Shown: one piece after another, positions 11,312 through 20,475 of the stretch
How positions within the stretch are numbered: position 1 is the stretch's first letter
Layout: the number at the start of each line of letters is the position of its first letter
Translations under genes and position numbers: made by a program
Notes under the pieces: model-generated
The model's input: only the letters and a program-made list of their open reading frames with translations
The model's database searches: none
What the model was told of the DNA's origin: nothing
Assembly (NCBI GenBank): GCA_000827205.1
Contig: KN832558.1
Location: forward strand, 1,545,942 to 1,609,941
Reading direction: 5' to 3'
Source of the DNA: Plicaturopsis crispa FD-325 SS-3
Lineage: Eukaryota; Basidiomycota; Agaricomycetes; Amylocorticiales; Amylocorticiaceae
Length of the DNA stretch: 64,000 nucleotides

Positions 11312-11725
11312 CTACGATGATCTTTGGCTTCTTGGGACCCTGCGCCGGCGTGCGCGTTGTTCAGAGGTGTCATGCTCGAAAATAAATTGGCCAACGTATA
11401 TTTCAAATCCTATCACACTTCCTGTTTTGCGTAAGCGTGTGCTCATGACTCGCTGCATTTTCAGAGACGCCTCATCCACCTGTTCGTCCATCGGCAACCT
11501 CACGGGTTCCCCCTCCTTTGGACCGGGCAGTGTGGCCAGTGCAAGCTCCAGGGACGATGCAGGACGAACAGCACTTTGTCGGTGACGACTCCTGCGGACC
11601 TGGAGTGCGCTTGGAGAGGCTAGAGTAAAAAAATCGTCAGATACGCATAAATAACGAAGCATCTGTGGGGACTCCTCCCATTGCAAGGACCGTGCTGGGA
11701 ATGGGGTAGTATATGAGGCTAACAT
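11312..11725 (-). CDS. Possible small gene, unrecognised product
   Basis: One open frame of 137 codons starts MLASYTTPFPARSLQWEES and ends in a basic tail rich in Arg (QRARRRRVPRSQ). The middle segment LPMDEQVDEASLKMQRVMST plus RKTGSVIGFEIYVGQFIF looks like a folded, alpha-helical protein. A 45-nt stretch starting GTATCTGACG and ending CCAG could be an in-frame intron, with or without which the frame stays open. It lies tail to tail with the FYRN gene (69 bp) and head to head with the gene at 11968. I recognise no family. It could still be a chance frame. Confidence 0.42.
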   Translation of the reverse strand: MLASYTTPFPARSLQWEESPQMLRYLCVSDDFFTLASPSALQVRRSRHRQSAVRPASSLELALATLPGPKEGEPVRLPMDEQVDEASLKMQRVMSTRLRKTGSVIGFEIYVGQFIFEHDTSEQRARRRRVPRSQRSS

Positions 11726-11967
11726 CTTCTCATTTTCATTCTCGTTCTATTCACTTTGGTCGTCCTTGTATCTTGCCACTTGATATGGCGGCATTCAGCG
11801 CATCCTGGAGACCGCCGGAAACTATACCATCTACTGATACTGGCTTTTGGCGTCGAGGACAGGAACTTCCAAGAGCGTGGCTTGAGCGCTTTGAGCAGCG
11901 GCGCGGGGTATGGTCCCCTTCGTGACAGCCTCGCGTTGAATCAAGCTCGCGATTTTACTAAACCACT

Positions 11968-12701
11968 ATGCCTCGTGAGTGCAACTCCCATCTCGCATTG
12001 CTTTGTGCCACCTTCCCTTGTTTGCAGGTCAAGGTCACCGCGAAACACCGTCTCGCAGCTCGTGCTCAAAACACCGCGAGTCGGCAAATGCCTTGATGAG
12101 TACCACCTAATGTCAACGGAGATTTTGGCCTGCTTTGTGCACAGGTATCCAAGATGCGACGAAGTTCCTTATCGCCTATTGTCCTACGTTGTTGCAAGAT
12201 ACAATGCGCTATTTTGTGGCACCTGGTCGGACCGTATATATCGAGCCTTCTACGGCATTGGGGGCCTCCAACAATCTTCTTCGTCTCCTCATGCATCAGT
12301 AAGCTTTACACAGTGGTCACGATTACTGTGCGTACTGATCCTCGGCAACGTTTAGACCCCCCTGTGCCCGCAGTCGCAATGGCGCGGCGAACACCACGGC
12401 AGGCAAGCCTGCGTGGTTGAATAAACTTCCTGCGAAGACAGAACCTCGATATGCTCTGCCTCGATTTCAGAACAGCCCGGATCCTACCCGCCTACCCCCA
12501 CCCCCGAGTAGTGTACCGTTTACCTCAACTCCTACGAAGGGAGGTGCGACGACTGCGTCTACGTAGTAGAGCTGTATGGTGTGTTTGCCTTTTCTGCCCA
12601 TTACCATATGGGTACTTATCATCGTTGCCGACAGGTGTATACAAGATGTTTTACTACTCTCAACCTGGCAAAGGTGGAGCGAAAGTCTCCCTTGGGCATA
12701 A
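11968..12701 (+). CDS. Unrecognised protein, multi-exon
   Basis: Exons 11968-11974, 12028-12099, 12145-12298, 12356-12562 and 12635-12701 join in one frame. The start is MPRQGHRETPSRSSCSKHRE; the core is SIQDATKFLIAYCPTLLQDT, RYFVAPGRTVYIEPSTALG and NNLLRLLMHQ; then come NTTAGKPAWLNKLPAKTEPR and a Pro/Thr-rich tail. The first exon codes only two and a third residues, so the start depends on a 53-nt intron with a perfect GTGAGT donor. The clean frame across three introns argues for a real gene. The last exon (TCIQDVLLLSTWQRWSESLP) is less certain. No domain is known to me; the hydrophobic helices may contact membrane or pack internally. Confidence 0.6.
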
Positions 12702-13170
12702 ATATCAAACGCACAGGAAGACTGCTTCCTGATATCCAACCGGCAAGATGTTTTTCGCCGTTTCCGTTGCCGGCTGCTTGCAACTGTCATCAGCGCTTCT
12801 CGTGCATTTAGTTGCGCTTGAGCCTTGTGCTAGGACTGCAGTTAACTAAACCTGTCTCCCCCTCGCAGATCCAAGTGTGGCGCTCGCTGTTCAATGCCTA
12901 ACACGCTTGATTCCGTCTGGGGATGATTGCTCCACGGTCATCGGAAAGATTATTGTTAACAACTGGCAGGAGCCTACGAGGTGCACGGGCATATTTGACG
13001 GGGGCTGTGAAAAAGCTATACGCGGTGCCACAAAATCCAGCGCCCAAGTGGAAGCTTGACTCTTCTTGTCTCCGCTTCGAAGCGCATGTCCGTCGTCTCC
13101 AAACGCCTTATAAGTATGGCGCACTCTTCCCGTGTCTAACTCCCCTTTCCATTTGATCAATTGATTTTCC
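12702..13170. other. Short intergenic stretch
   Basis: Holds the promoter of the membrane-protein gene at 13171. A plus frame at 12923-13156 (with RSLRGARAYLTGAVKKLYAV) has protein-like character but no splice context, and an antisense frame at 13172-12891 overlaps it. I cannot support either as a gene. Confidence 0.4.
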
Positions 13171-14298
13171 ATGTCTCGGCTGCTCCGCTCCCAAACTTAC
13201 GGTAAGCCCTTGCAAAGCTGTAATTGTTTGAGAGGAGGACTGATAGATAACACTCTCTTGCATGCAGCGTCAATCGACAACAATGACTTTCGACGTGCAG
13301 CTACAATGCCCAACGTCGTTAGGCCCGTGTATGATAACATATCGACACTTGCACCCTTGAATGCAGGAAAAGCACCGACGATAGTACCCATGAAAAGGCG
13401 TACGTGCTGAAACGCTGAAGCCGTCTCTCATACCTGCAATATATACTGACGTAACCGCAGTCACTCAGAAAGATCAAGATGAGGCGGATGAAGAGGCACA
13501 GCGAAAAGCAATGAAAGACCTGGTGCAGTCATGGATGGACCGACTTCAATCAATCAGTGTAGTCGTAAGTAACTGTGCCTCTTTCCTTTACTTGTGCAGA
13601 TATATTTACGCGTTTTAACCTCACAAGACGACCTTCTTCGCGTCCACCGAAGCAGGACAGACAACAGTCCCCGACTCCGGCGACCAGAAGTCCATGACCA
13701 GCGTGGAAGTTACCGCAAATGCTGCCCTCGTTGGTGCGCTGATACTACATATATTTGCCGGTACGTGATTGATTTCTTTGCTCTGTCGTATCAATTGCCA
13801 CAACAACTTAGTACTGTCATGAACGACATAGCTATAGTGTCCTTCCTCGCATCTTTCTACCTCATCCGGTACAAACTGCATGTGGCCAAGAAGGAGGAAG
13901 TCAAAGCCGCGAATCCTAATATCATCTTGTCGCCCGTAGCCGGACCTGCGGTAGACCACGACTTCGAGAAAGACGCGATGCCAACGCATGCTCGGAGCGC
14001 ACCAGCTCTTCCGGTGCGAGATAGTCAAGGATCGAATGGCGCCCCACTGGAACCACCGGTCGTATGGACAACACATCCACACCTGGTTCAGGTAGGACCT
14101 TTTCAGCGGCAGCCTCCGACGAACCTACTTAGCCGGTGCCACTCGTTGTCTATCTTCATCGCTGCGGTAGGATTTATCCTCGCCATGGTAGGCATCGTTT
14201 GCTTTGCCTGGGCACGGCTGCCGCGGAGCGTGGGTGCTTTTGCATCCACGTCCATGGGGTTGTGCTTGGTAGCCAGCGTCTTGATTCTATTTTACTGA
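13171..14298 (+). CDS. Agaricomycete-type small membrane protein, function unknown
   Basis: Five exons join from MSRLLRSQTYASIDNNDF to a stop at 14298. The signature segment is LVQSWMDRLQSISVV followed by TTFFASTEAGQTTVPD, which I remember from many uncharacterised Agaricomycete membrane proteins. Three or four hydrophobic helices follow: TANAALVGALILHIF with AIVSFLASFYLIRYKL, then SIFIAAVGFILAMVGIVCF, and GAFASTSMGLCLVASVLILF at the C-terminus. Between the helices is a Pro-rich loop of about 80 residues. The introns are GT-AG at 13202, 13400, 13566 and 13761. No enzyme motif is visible. It converges on the DUF202 gene, another small membrane protein, 249 bp away. Confidence 0.8.
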
Positions 14299-14547
14299 TA
14301 CCCATGATATGTTTATTCGTCTCTTCTTCTTCGTCGAGTTCTTGATAAATGATGTGGATGTATATCCCTACAATACAGGATACTGCATATCGGATACAGA
14401 TGTCTAGAGTAGGCATTGGACGTAGTAGTACCATCTGGAATTGCATTGTCTGCACGCTATGAATGATCTCGAATGATAACGAGGCCTCCTGTAGGTCAAG
14501 AGGGGGGTATGGCATTGGCCAGTCATCGACGATGAGGCCGACCGCGT

Positions 14548-15179
14548 TCAGCCCTTTGCACCGATCAAGATACCAAAGACAACCACGACGAGAGTGCCAA
14601 GTGCCATGGAGAGCACAACCAAGGACCGCCGTGCGGCAGGAAATTTTCCGCTTGTGAGGGCTGACTGAATGATGAAATACCGCGAAGTACCTGGAACACA
14701 TTATGAGCACAACGGATAGAAGGACGGAGAGGTGGTGCATACCCAGCGCCAAGACGGATATACCGAAGAGAATAATGACAGCACCCAGAGGACTGGCATA
14801 GCGTCTCAGAGCTGGAGATTGTTGGACCGGTGACGCGTTGGGAGAAACACTATCACCATTAGTCGTCGAGAAGGAAATGGAGAACAGCTGGGTGAGGGCT
14901 TGAGAACGAAGCAGGTCAGTCACCACACTACCAAGTGACGAGTAGGAATAAGTGCAACTTACCGACACCCATGGATGATAGTGCGAGACTGGTGCGCACA
15001 TAGGCTAGAAAAGTGCGTTCTGACGCGAGGTGATCGCGCGCGACGCTACCCGTATTCTCGAGCAACAACGCGGGGGACCATGTCCATCGTTGGAGAAAAG
15101 TAGGCGGCGCAGCCGGTATCGCACTGGACGACGCTGCAGGATGGCTGCGTGTAGACGGGGGCGGCGAGCCTGACGCCAT
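14548..15179 (-). CDS. DUF202 (YidH-like) membrane protein
   Basis: Three exons from MASGSPPPSTRSHPAASSS. The DUF202 signature is clear: ENTGSVARDHLASERTFLAY followed by VRTSLALSSMGVALTQLFSI, then two more transmembrane helices (SPLGAVIILFGISVLALGTS and SLVVLSMALGTLVVVVFGIL), ending IGAKG. The family is the three-helix membrane domain also found at the C-terminus of vacuolar VTC transporter chaperone proteins; the free-standing form has no firmly known role. It probably sits in vacuolar or plasma membrane. The frame stays open upstream of the ATG through one arm of the inverted repeat (peptide PEHALEDALPADSIS), back to a stop near 15303, without another ATG. An upstream exon is possible. Confidence 0.88.
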
Positions 15180-15204
15180 CGAGGCAAGACAGGAGATCGA
15201 ATCC

Positions 15205-15238
15205 GCTGGGAGAGCATCCTCCAGAGCATGCTCTGGAG
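15205..15238. repeat. Left arm of perfect 34-bp inverted repeat, with 26-bp palindrome
   Basis: This arm is the exact reverse complement of 15959-15992. Inside it, and reaching to 15241, is a perfect 26-bp palindrome at 15216-15241 centred on GCATGC (core CCAGAGCATGCTCTGG). It lies 26 bp upstream of the DUF202 start codon. Confidence 0.95.
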
Positions 15239-15958
15239 GATCGGCGTGTTCCGGCCTCTGATGGCTATCTTCGGGAATTTCGCCCTTGCCGAGATCTCGG
15301 CATCAGTTCCGTGCCGCATGGCGCGCTTCCTCCTGCTACTCAACGCCGGTGGCACCGGCGCTGCTCGTCGTCCCCTGCCTCGCTCATCGGCTGGTAGCCA
15401 TCCTTATAATGTTATTCTATGATCAGGGAATAGCCTGAGGCCTTAGTGCTTGAGTCTGCGAGCAACAAGAGTGGCTTGTCGTGTATGCCGGTGCCGCAAA
15501 GTGGTCTGGCGCGGACTACGTAAGCCGAATCGCCGCCCTCGAAACTCGCGCACGGAGTTGTGCAGGTGCGCGATACGCGCTGCCTGCCTCCCTCAGCGCT
15601 CAGCACGGCCCATAGACATGCCTTATAAAACTCTCTAGCAGCTATAACCGTGTATTCTGAACCCTTTCATAAAAATAACACGTCTTTTCAGTGCATACAA
15701 TAAGTCATCTAGAACTCAATAAAATTAATGTCGGGGGGTGCATCACAAAATTGCCTCAGTTAAGGACTCAAATACAAAGGGTGACATTCACTGGAAGGGC
15801 CACAGAGCTCAACGTCTGCGCAATACCCGGAATACTTGGTATACGCGACGAGCGCGTCGGCGACGACGCGGAAGACGCGATTTACGTCAACGGCGGGATC
15901 CCGATCGTTGGCAACATTGCCGAGAGCATGGATCTCGGTGCCAATCATTCGAAGCATG

Positions 15959-15992
15959 CTCCAGAGCATGCTCTGGAGGATGCTCTCCCAGC
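15959..15992. repeat. Right arm of perfect 34-bp inverted repeat, with 20-bp palindrome
   Basis: This arm is the exact reverse complement of 15205-15238, 720 bp away. It contains a perfect 20-bp palindrome at 15959-15978 with the same core. Read on the plus strand it encodes PEHALEDALPANS inside an open frame at 15691-16053. The left arm read on the minus strand encodes nearly the same peptide. Confidence 0.95.
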
Positions 15993-16029
15993 AAACTCGA
16001 TGTCCTCAGGCAAGAGAAAGAACGATAAT

Positions 16030-16084
16030 GAATTTGAAATTGCAAGTTCGTAGCCGACACTTTTGAACGCCGAATTTCAAATTC
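16030..16084. repeat. Nested AT-rich inverted repeats
   Basis: GAATTTGAAATT at 16030-16041 is the reverse complement of AATTTCAAATTC at 16073-16084. The second arm is itself inside a hairpin, CCGAATTT-C-AAATTCGG, at 16070-16086. It is a short structured element near the inverted-repeat arm at 15992. Confidence 0.8.
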
Positions 16085-16344
16085 GGAATCGCAATTAATT
16101 AACAAGTATGCACACCGAGAGTATGAGGGGCATCTTGAACTGAGCGCAGGTGGATTCCTCGTAGCGAATATATAGTATATGTAGTAATGCAAGAGAGTGC
16201 TGTTGGTTTCGACAAGTGCGTACGTAGGTATGGTGGTGATGCAGCATGTCCGTAAATTTTGATTCAAATCCAATATGATACCAAAGCACGATCCTTTCCT
16301 CTCCTCTCTGATCTCCATCGCATGCCATACGCCTGCAGACACGA

Positions 16345-18241
16345 TTAGTTTCCACTGTACGATGTGTTATGGTTGTGGTGACCCGCGCCCTCGCCGTAGC
16401 TTTGGCCGTACGCAGGGCCCATCGGCTGCATATGGACATTCGCCGAGCTCCCCGGGTCGTGTAGTGGCTGATACGCCGTCTGGCCTGCACCCCCGCCAAT
16501 GCTCGGAAGGCCGCCTTTCTTTCCCTTCTTGCCGAACGAGCCCTTTCTTCCGCGTCGGCAGCAACAGCGCCATATGCACAGGCCGATGACGAGCGCAACG
16601 AAAACGAGGCATCCGGCGAGGATGGCAGGCCAGCGCGAGAGGACCTTCTCTTCGTAGTGTTGCTTTTTCTCTGCGTCGCTCTCAGGGCTGGACTGGCCCT
16701 TGTCAAGGAGTGCGTATTGCGATGCGCCGGTGTTATCCTGCCCGCCCATACGCACGTTCACGAAATCCGCGTGTGCGGTGGTGGGATCGGTCAGTGGGAG
16801 GAGCTGCACGTAGGGGTTGCCGCGATCATTCGAGGAGGTGCTGACATAATTGCCGAAGTCAATGAAGGTGTAGGTGTTGCGGACTACGAGGGGCACGAGT
16901 TCAGAGGAGATACATAGGCAAAGAAAAAATCCTTACGGAAACCCATGCCAAGGATCATGTCGTATTCACCGAGCAAACTGAACGCAGACGTGATGGGTTG
17001 GAACTGAGAAGACGTACTATTAATTCCCATCCTCACAAGGACTCAGAAGAGAGAACACGTACAGCGCCCACGCAAACATGGTTCCCATTTGAGTCCTTCT
17101 CGTTGAAATCGTCGGATACGGTGTCCAAAGGATGCACCGGGTATGTAACACCACCAAACTTGAAACTGATGTTCAGCATCTGCGCACACGGCACCGTCCA
17201 CAGCTGGTCGGTGTCGCTCCACTGGGCGCCCTGAACGCGCCCATAGATTGCGTCGGACACCGCACGTGGAACTTGCGGAAGTGTGAAACCCGAATCCAGA
17301 ACAACGACGAGTTGCTTGGAGGGCGCTTTGGGCACGATCGAGCTCACGTCGATGACCTTTCCGTCAGGGCCAATGATTCCGTCCTTGTCGGTCAGAATTT
17401 GCCAATGCTGGTCGCTGGACGTTAGCCCCGGCACCTCCTCGATGCTCAACTTCGACATGGTCGTCACATTCTCGTATCCGGGAACTAGTTCTGAGACGGT
17501 GAACTGGCCAGTGAAGGTCTGTCCTGGGTCGCTGTTCCGGGAAAGAAGGAATGTGATGTAGTTTTGGGAGGTCTTGTTCTGCTGGAATATTCGATTCAGC
17601 ATGTTGTCCCCAGAGGCGTCGCCGACTTTTTGCTGGATGAGCGATCCGCTGTTCGGACCCAGGCCCACGAGACCTTCGTAGCCCTGAGATCCAATGTCGG
17701 TGGAGAAAGAGGAAGCATTGGTAACCAGTACTGACAACCCATGTCAATAATCAAGACGCAGGACTTCGGCAATGTACGCACAGAATGCCTGGTCATCGAC
17801 GGTATAATTGTCGAACTGCAATTGCGCTTTGTGTATGTTTCCTGTCGCTTGACCAATGGCATACCCTAGCGTCTGCGATTTTCCTGTGTCTGTCGAGTTC
17901 GGGATACTTGCAGCAACCCATAGATCCGAACTGACGATTCCAAAGTCAGGCACTTCTGAACGACAGCAATATCTCATACGTGCATACCTGCCTGTATCCA
18001 GCATCACCGCCACCGACTGCCCTCCGAGAGTGATATTGCTGATATACTCTGAGTTGTGCGTGTTCGCAATCGGCACCGTGCCATTGTTGGACCCGCTAAT
18101 GTCTGCGCGACTGTGGAGAGACCGCCTCGAAGGCCCACGCACATTCCTGCCTACGAATGGGAAGTTGATGGCGTGGCATGCCGGGTACGCGACGAAGAGC
18201 GTTAAGAACAGGGAGAGCGGCAGCATCGGCGACGACCTCAT
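16345..18241 (-). CDS. Membrane-anchored pepsin-like aspartic protease (copy 1)
   Basis: Starts MRSSPMLPLSLFLTLFVAYP, a secretion signal. The first catalytic motif is assembled across an intron as DTGSSDLWVA. The core YEGLVGLGPNSGSL and YITFLLSRNSDPGQTFTGQF follow, then the second catalytic site VVVLDSGFTLPQVP (DSG in place of the usual DTG, a variant seen in active family members). The lid and flap region includes IYGRVQGAQWSDTDQLWTVP. Near the C-terminus, after the folded domain, comes one membrane helix, WPAILAGCLVFVALVIGLCI, then Cys/Arg residues and a Gly/Tyr/His-rich cytosolic tail. It is therefore a type I plasma-membrane or cell-wall protease (A1 family, yapsin-like in layout). Five exons; intron positions match the paralogue at 26779-28725. 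Confidence 0.93.
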
Positions 18242-18744
18242 TCCGCCAAGGACCAAATAGATAAGTGTGTAAGACGACTAGCAGGAGGATTAAAACGAAG
18301 AGAGTTTATGAAGAACGAGACGTAACATGGGCACCGCTCGCTGGATACCTCGAGGCGGTGTTGGTGTCGCGACTCCGTGTTCAAATATAGACAATAAGTT
18401 TTATCAAACCTTGTTCTCCCCGCTTTCCAAGACTCCTCCAGTTATTATTGTTGCCCGACGCCGCCGCGAGCTGTGGCGAGGCTGGCAGGCTGTCACAGTC
18501 AAGCTGCGTATAAAGTGCAGCTGTGTAATGTGCCATTTGTACAGCACCGCTCCGACGGTCAGTTGGATACGCGTCGCGTGAGCGCGGCCTGAGCAATCTG
18601 TGCCAACTTTTATCCCCGAAGCTGGAAATCTACAGCCCTGGATACAAGTAGCACTGCTCGTTGACGTGGAAAAGGTGTGCTACGAGAGGTCTTTATCTTG
18701 TTTAACCAGTCAATCATATATTAGAAAGGACCAATACATATGAT

Positions 18745-19824
18745 TTATTCGTCCATCTTCAACAGCTCCTCCCACTTCGGAAGATTGAAGAAAGACGGCA
18801 GTTCGTCCCACATTTTCAAGCAACCCTCTTGATGCTCGGTCTCGACTTCGGCTTTGCAATGTCCGCAAAGTCTGGTGGCCAGGCCGCCAATACGACCGAG
18901 AGCCACTAGGCGTGAGGCGCTCATGCGGACGGCAATGAACATTTTCCCATAGTCGCATTCGGGCTGGTCACACCGTTGGTCCGAGACAGTCATGCGCTCC
19001 AAGCAGGGGAAGTTGCAGGCGGTTTGTTTTTCGATCATTTCGGTGCGCCCACTGATGCAAATGTTTCGGTCGTCCGGGGACAACTGCGATGCTGGCCCTC
19101 CCTCGTCCGCGGTATAGTTGCGGATGACGTCGCGAACGAAGTGTTCGTCGTTGCAGCAGACGTAGAAAGCCGCTGGTAGCAGGGATAGCGTCTGTGTCTG
19201 GCGTGCGAGGTTGACGACCTTGATGAAATCAGCCAGCTGGGGGACTTTGTACACGTCAACCTCCTGACGATCGTCCCCGCTGAAGAAATCGATATGTCGT
19301 CCGCCCCGATGGTGGGGGAAAAGACGCGCTTGGTCGAATTCATAGAGCGTCGTGGGGAATTCTGCGCGGAGCCTTGATATCGCCTCAGCACGGAGCCCCT
19401 CAATGGCGTACTTTTTGCCTAGACGCAGGAATGCAGCGACCACGTCGAAAGCCTGTACGGCATGTCGACGGAAGTCCGCATGATATCTGCACGCAAGATA
19501 TGTTTCAAAAAAAGTAGACAAGTCATGGAGGGGCTACGCTAGAGCTCACCCGCGGTCGTATAGCGCCGTTAGGACATAGTGCCAGTCCTCACTCGAATCA
19601 TGCATTTGGATGACCGGGCATCCTTCCACCAAGGGCTCGGACGTGCCCAGGTCTGAAGGCTCGCATACCTGGAACATGTCGGCAAAGATGGGCGACATGG
19701 CGCGAAGAACACTCCTGTGGACGCGAAACTGCGTTTGTTCTGCCTCGAGCACAATTGTACCGTCGTCGTGCCAAGGCTCGGATCTCTTCACGGCGAGAGA
19801 TGGTTCAATCACGCTGCTGGCCAT
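18745..19824 (-). CDS. BTB/POZ domain protein
   Basis: Two exons, 19824-19550 and from about 19484 to 18745, with a GTGAGC-CAG intron splitting a Gly codon. The start is MASSVIEPSLAVKRSEPWHD. The BTB fold runs through about residues 20-120: DDGTIVLEAEQTQFRVHRSV, LRAMSPIFADMFQV, IQMHDSSEDWHYVLTALYD, then after the intron FDVVAAFLRLGKKYAIEGLR AEA. The rest (LARQTQTLSLLPAAFYVCCN and a Cys-containing tail) matches the expanded Agaricomycete BTB family, often described as possible CUL3 adaptors, though the function is not shown. It lies divergent to the transcription factor at 20476, separated by 650 bp. About 340 residues. Confidence 0.9.
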
Positions 19825-20475
19825 GATCCTGAGAAAATATAGGAGTCTTTGAGACCTGAATAGTGGTTAGAGTGTTGGAGGATTGCAGAAAAAGGAGTTC
19901 ACGGCCATTGCGTCCATTATACATTACCCCTGAGCGGGTGGAAAAGAGCGTGATTAATTACGACGACTCACCTCAGGCTCATGTAGCACGATATTCGCGG
20001 AAAACCGGGGAATGGCACATGGAGATGGGTGGACTAGGCCTCTCAGAGTAGTCGAAAACAACCCAGGTACATAGCAAAGCAAACACCTAGAGTGCTGTGA
20101 GGCTGTCGAATTGAATTTGGGCCGATTCAATGAATGTCTCGAATCGATAGATATTGCTGTACCTCCATACCACTGTATATTGACAGGTGCATCCGCGAGC
20201 AGATGTAGCGCTATAGCATGTGAACAGTGATCATGAGTTTTATAGTCGAGGCTCGAAAGTGGCCTTTTACTTGAGAGTTGCAATTGCCACGGCGCGTAAA
20301 TCGGAGGAAAAGAACCAGAGGCTCTCGCCAAATAGGCACATACAGGCCCGGGCCGGAATATCCAAGGCAGCCGCGCGGCGCTGCCAGTGAGTCCGAGTCG
20401 TCATTAATATTGCTCCCCACATATCTCCGTTTGCCATCGACTACATCCAAGCGGACTCCTAGCCATTATTGTAGT
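19825..20475. other. Divergent promoter region of the BTB and transcription-factor genes
   Basis: 650 bp without a supportable gene. A GC-rich stretch CCCGGGCCGG at about 20348 lies 130 bp upstream of the transcription-factor start. Short open frames on both strands show no domain. Confidence 0.5.

Larger units (their letters stand above)
15180..16344. other. Repeat-bearing intergenic region; uncertain open frame 15691-16053
   Basis: Between the DUF202 start and the protease stop lies the 788-bp unit bounded by the 34-bp inverted repeats. A plus-strand frame of 120 codons (15691-16053) reads through the right arm; it begins MHTISHLELNKINVGG and has a plausible acidic C-terminus, but no recognised domain or flanking introns. 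Part of 15640-15760 is AT-rich. A further hairpin set occurs at 16030-16084. No target-site duplication or transposase is visible. Confidence 0.5.

Noticed and set aside
15205-15992. MITE or other DNA transposon with terminal inverted repeats
   Set aside because: No target-site duplication, no transposase, and inverted similarity that fades beyond the arms; kept only as an inverted repeat of unknown origin.
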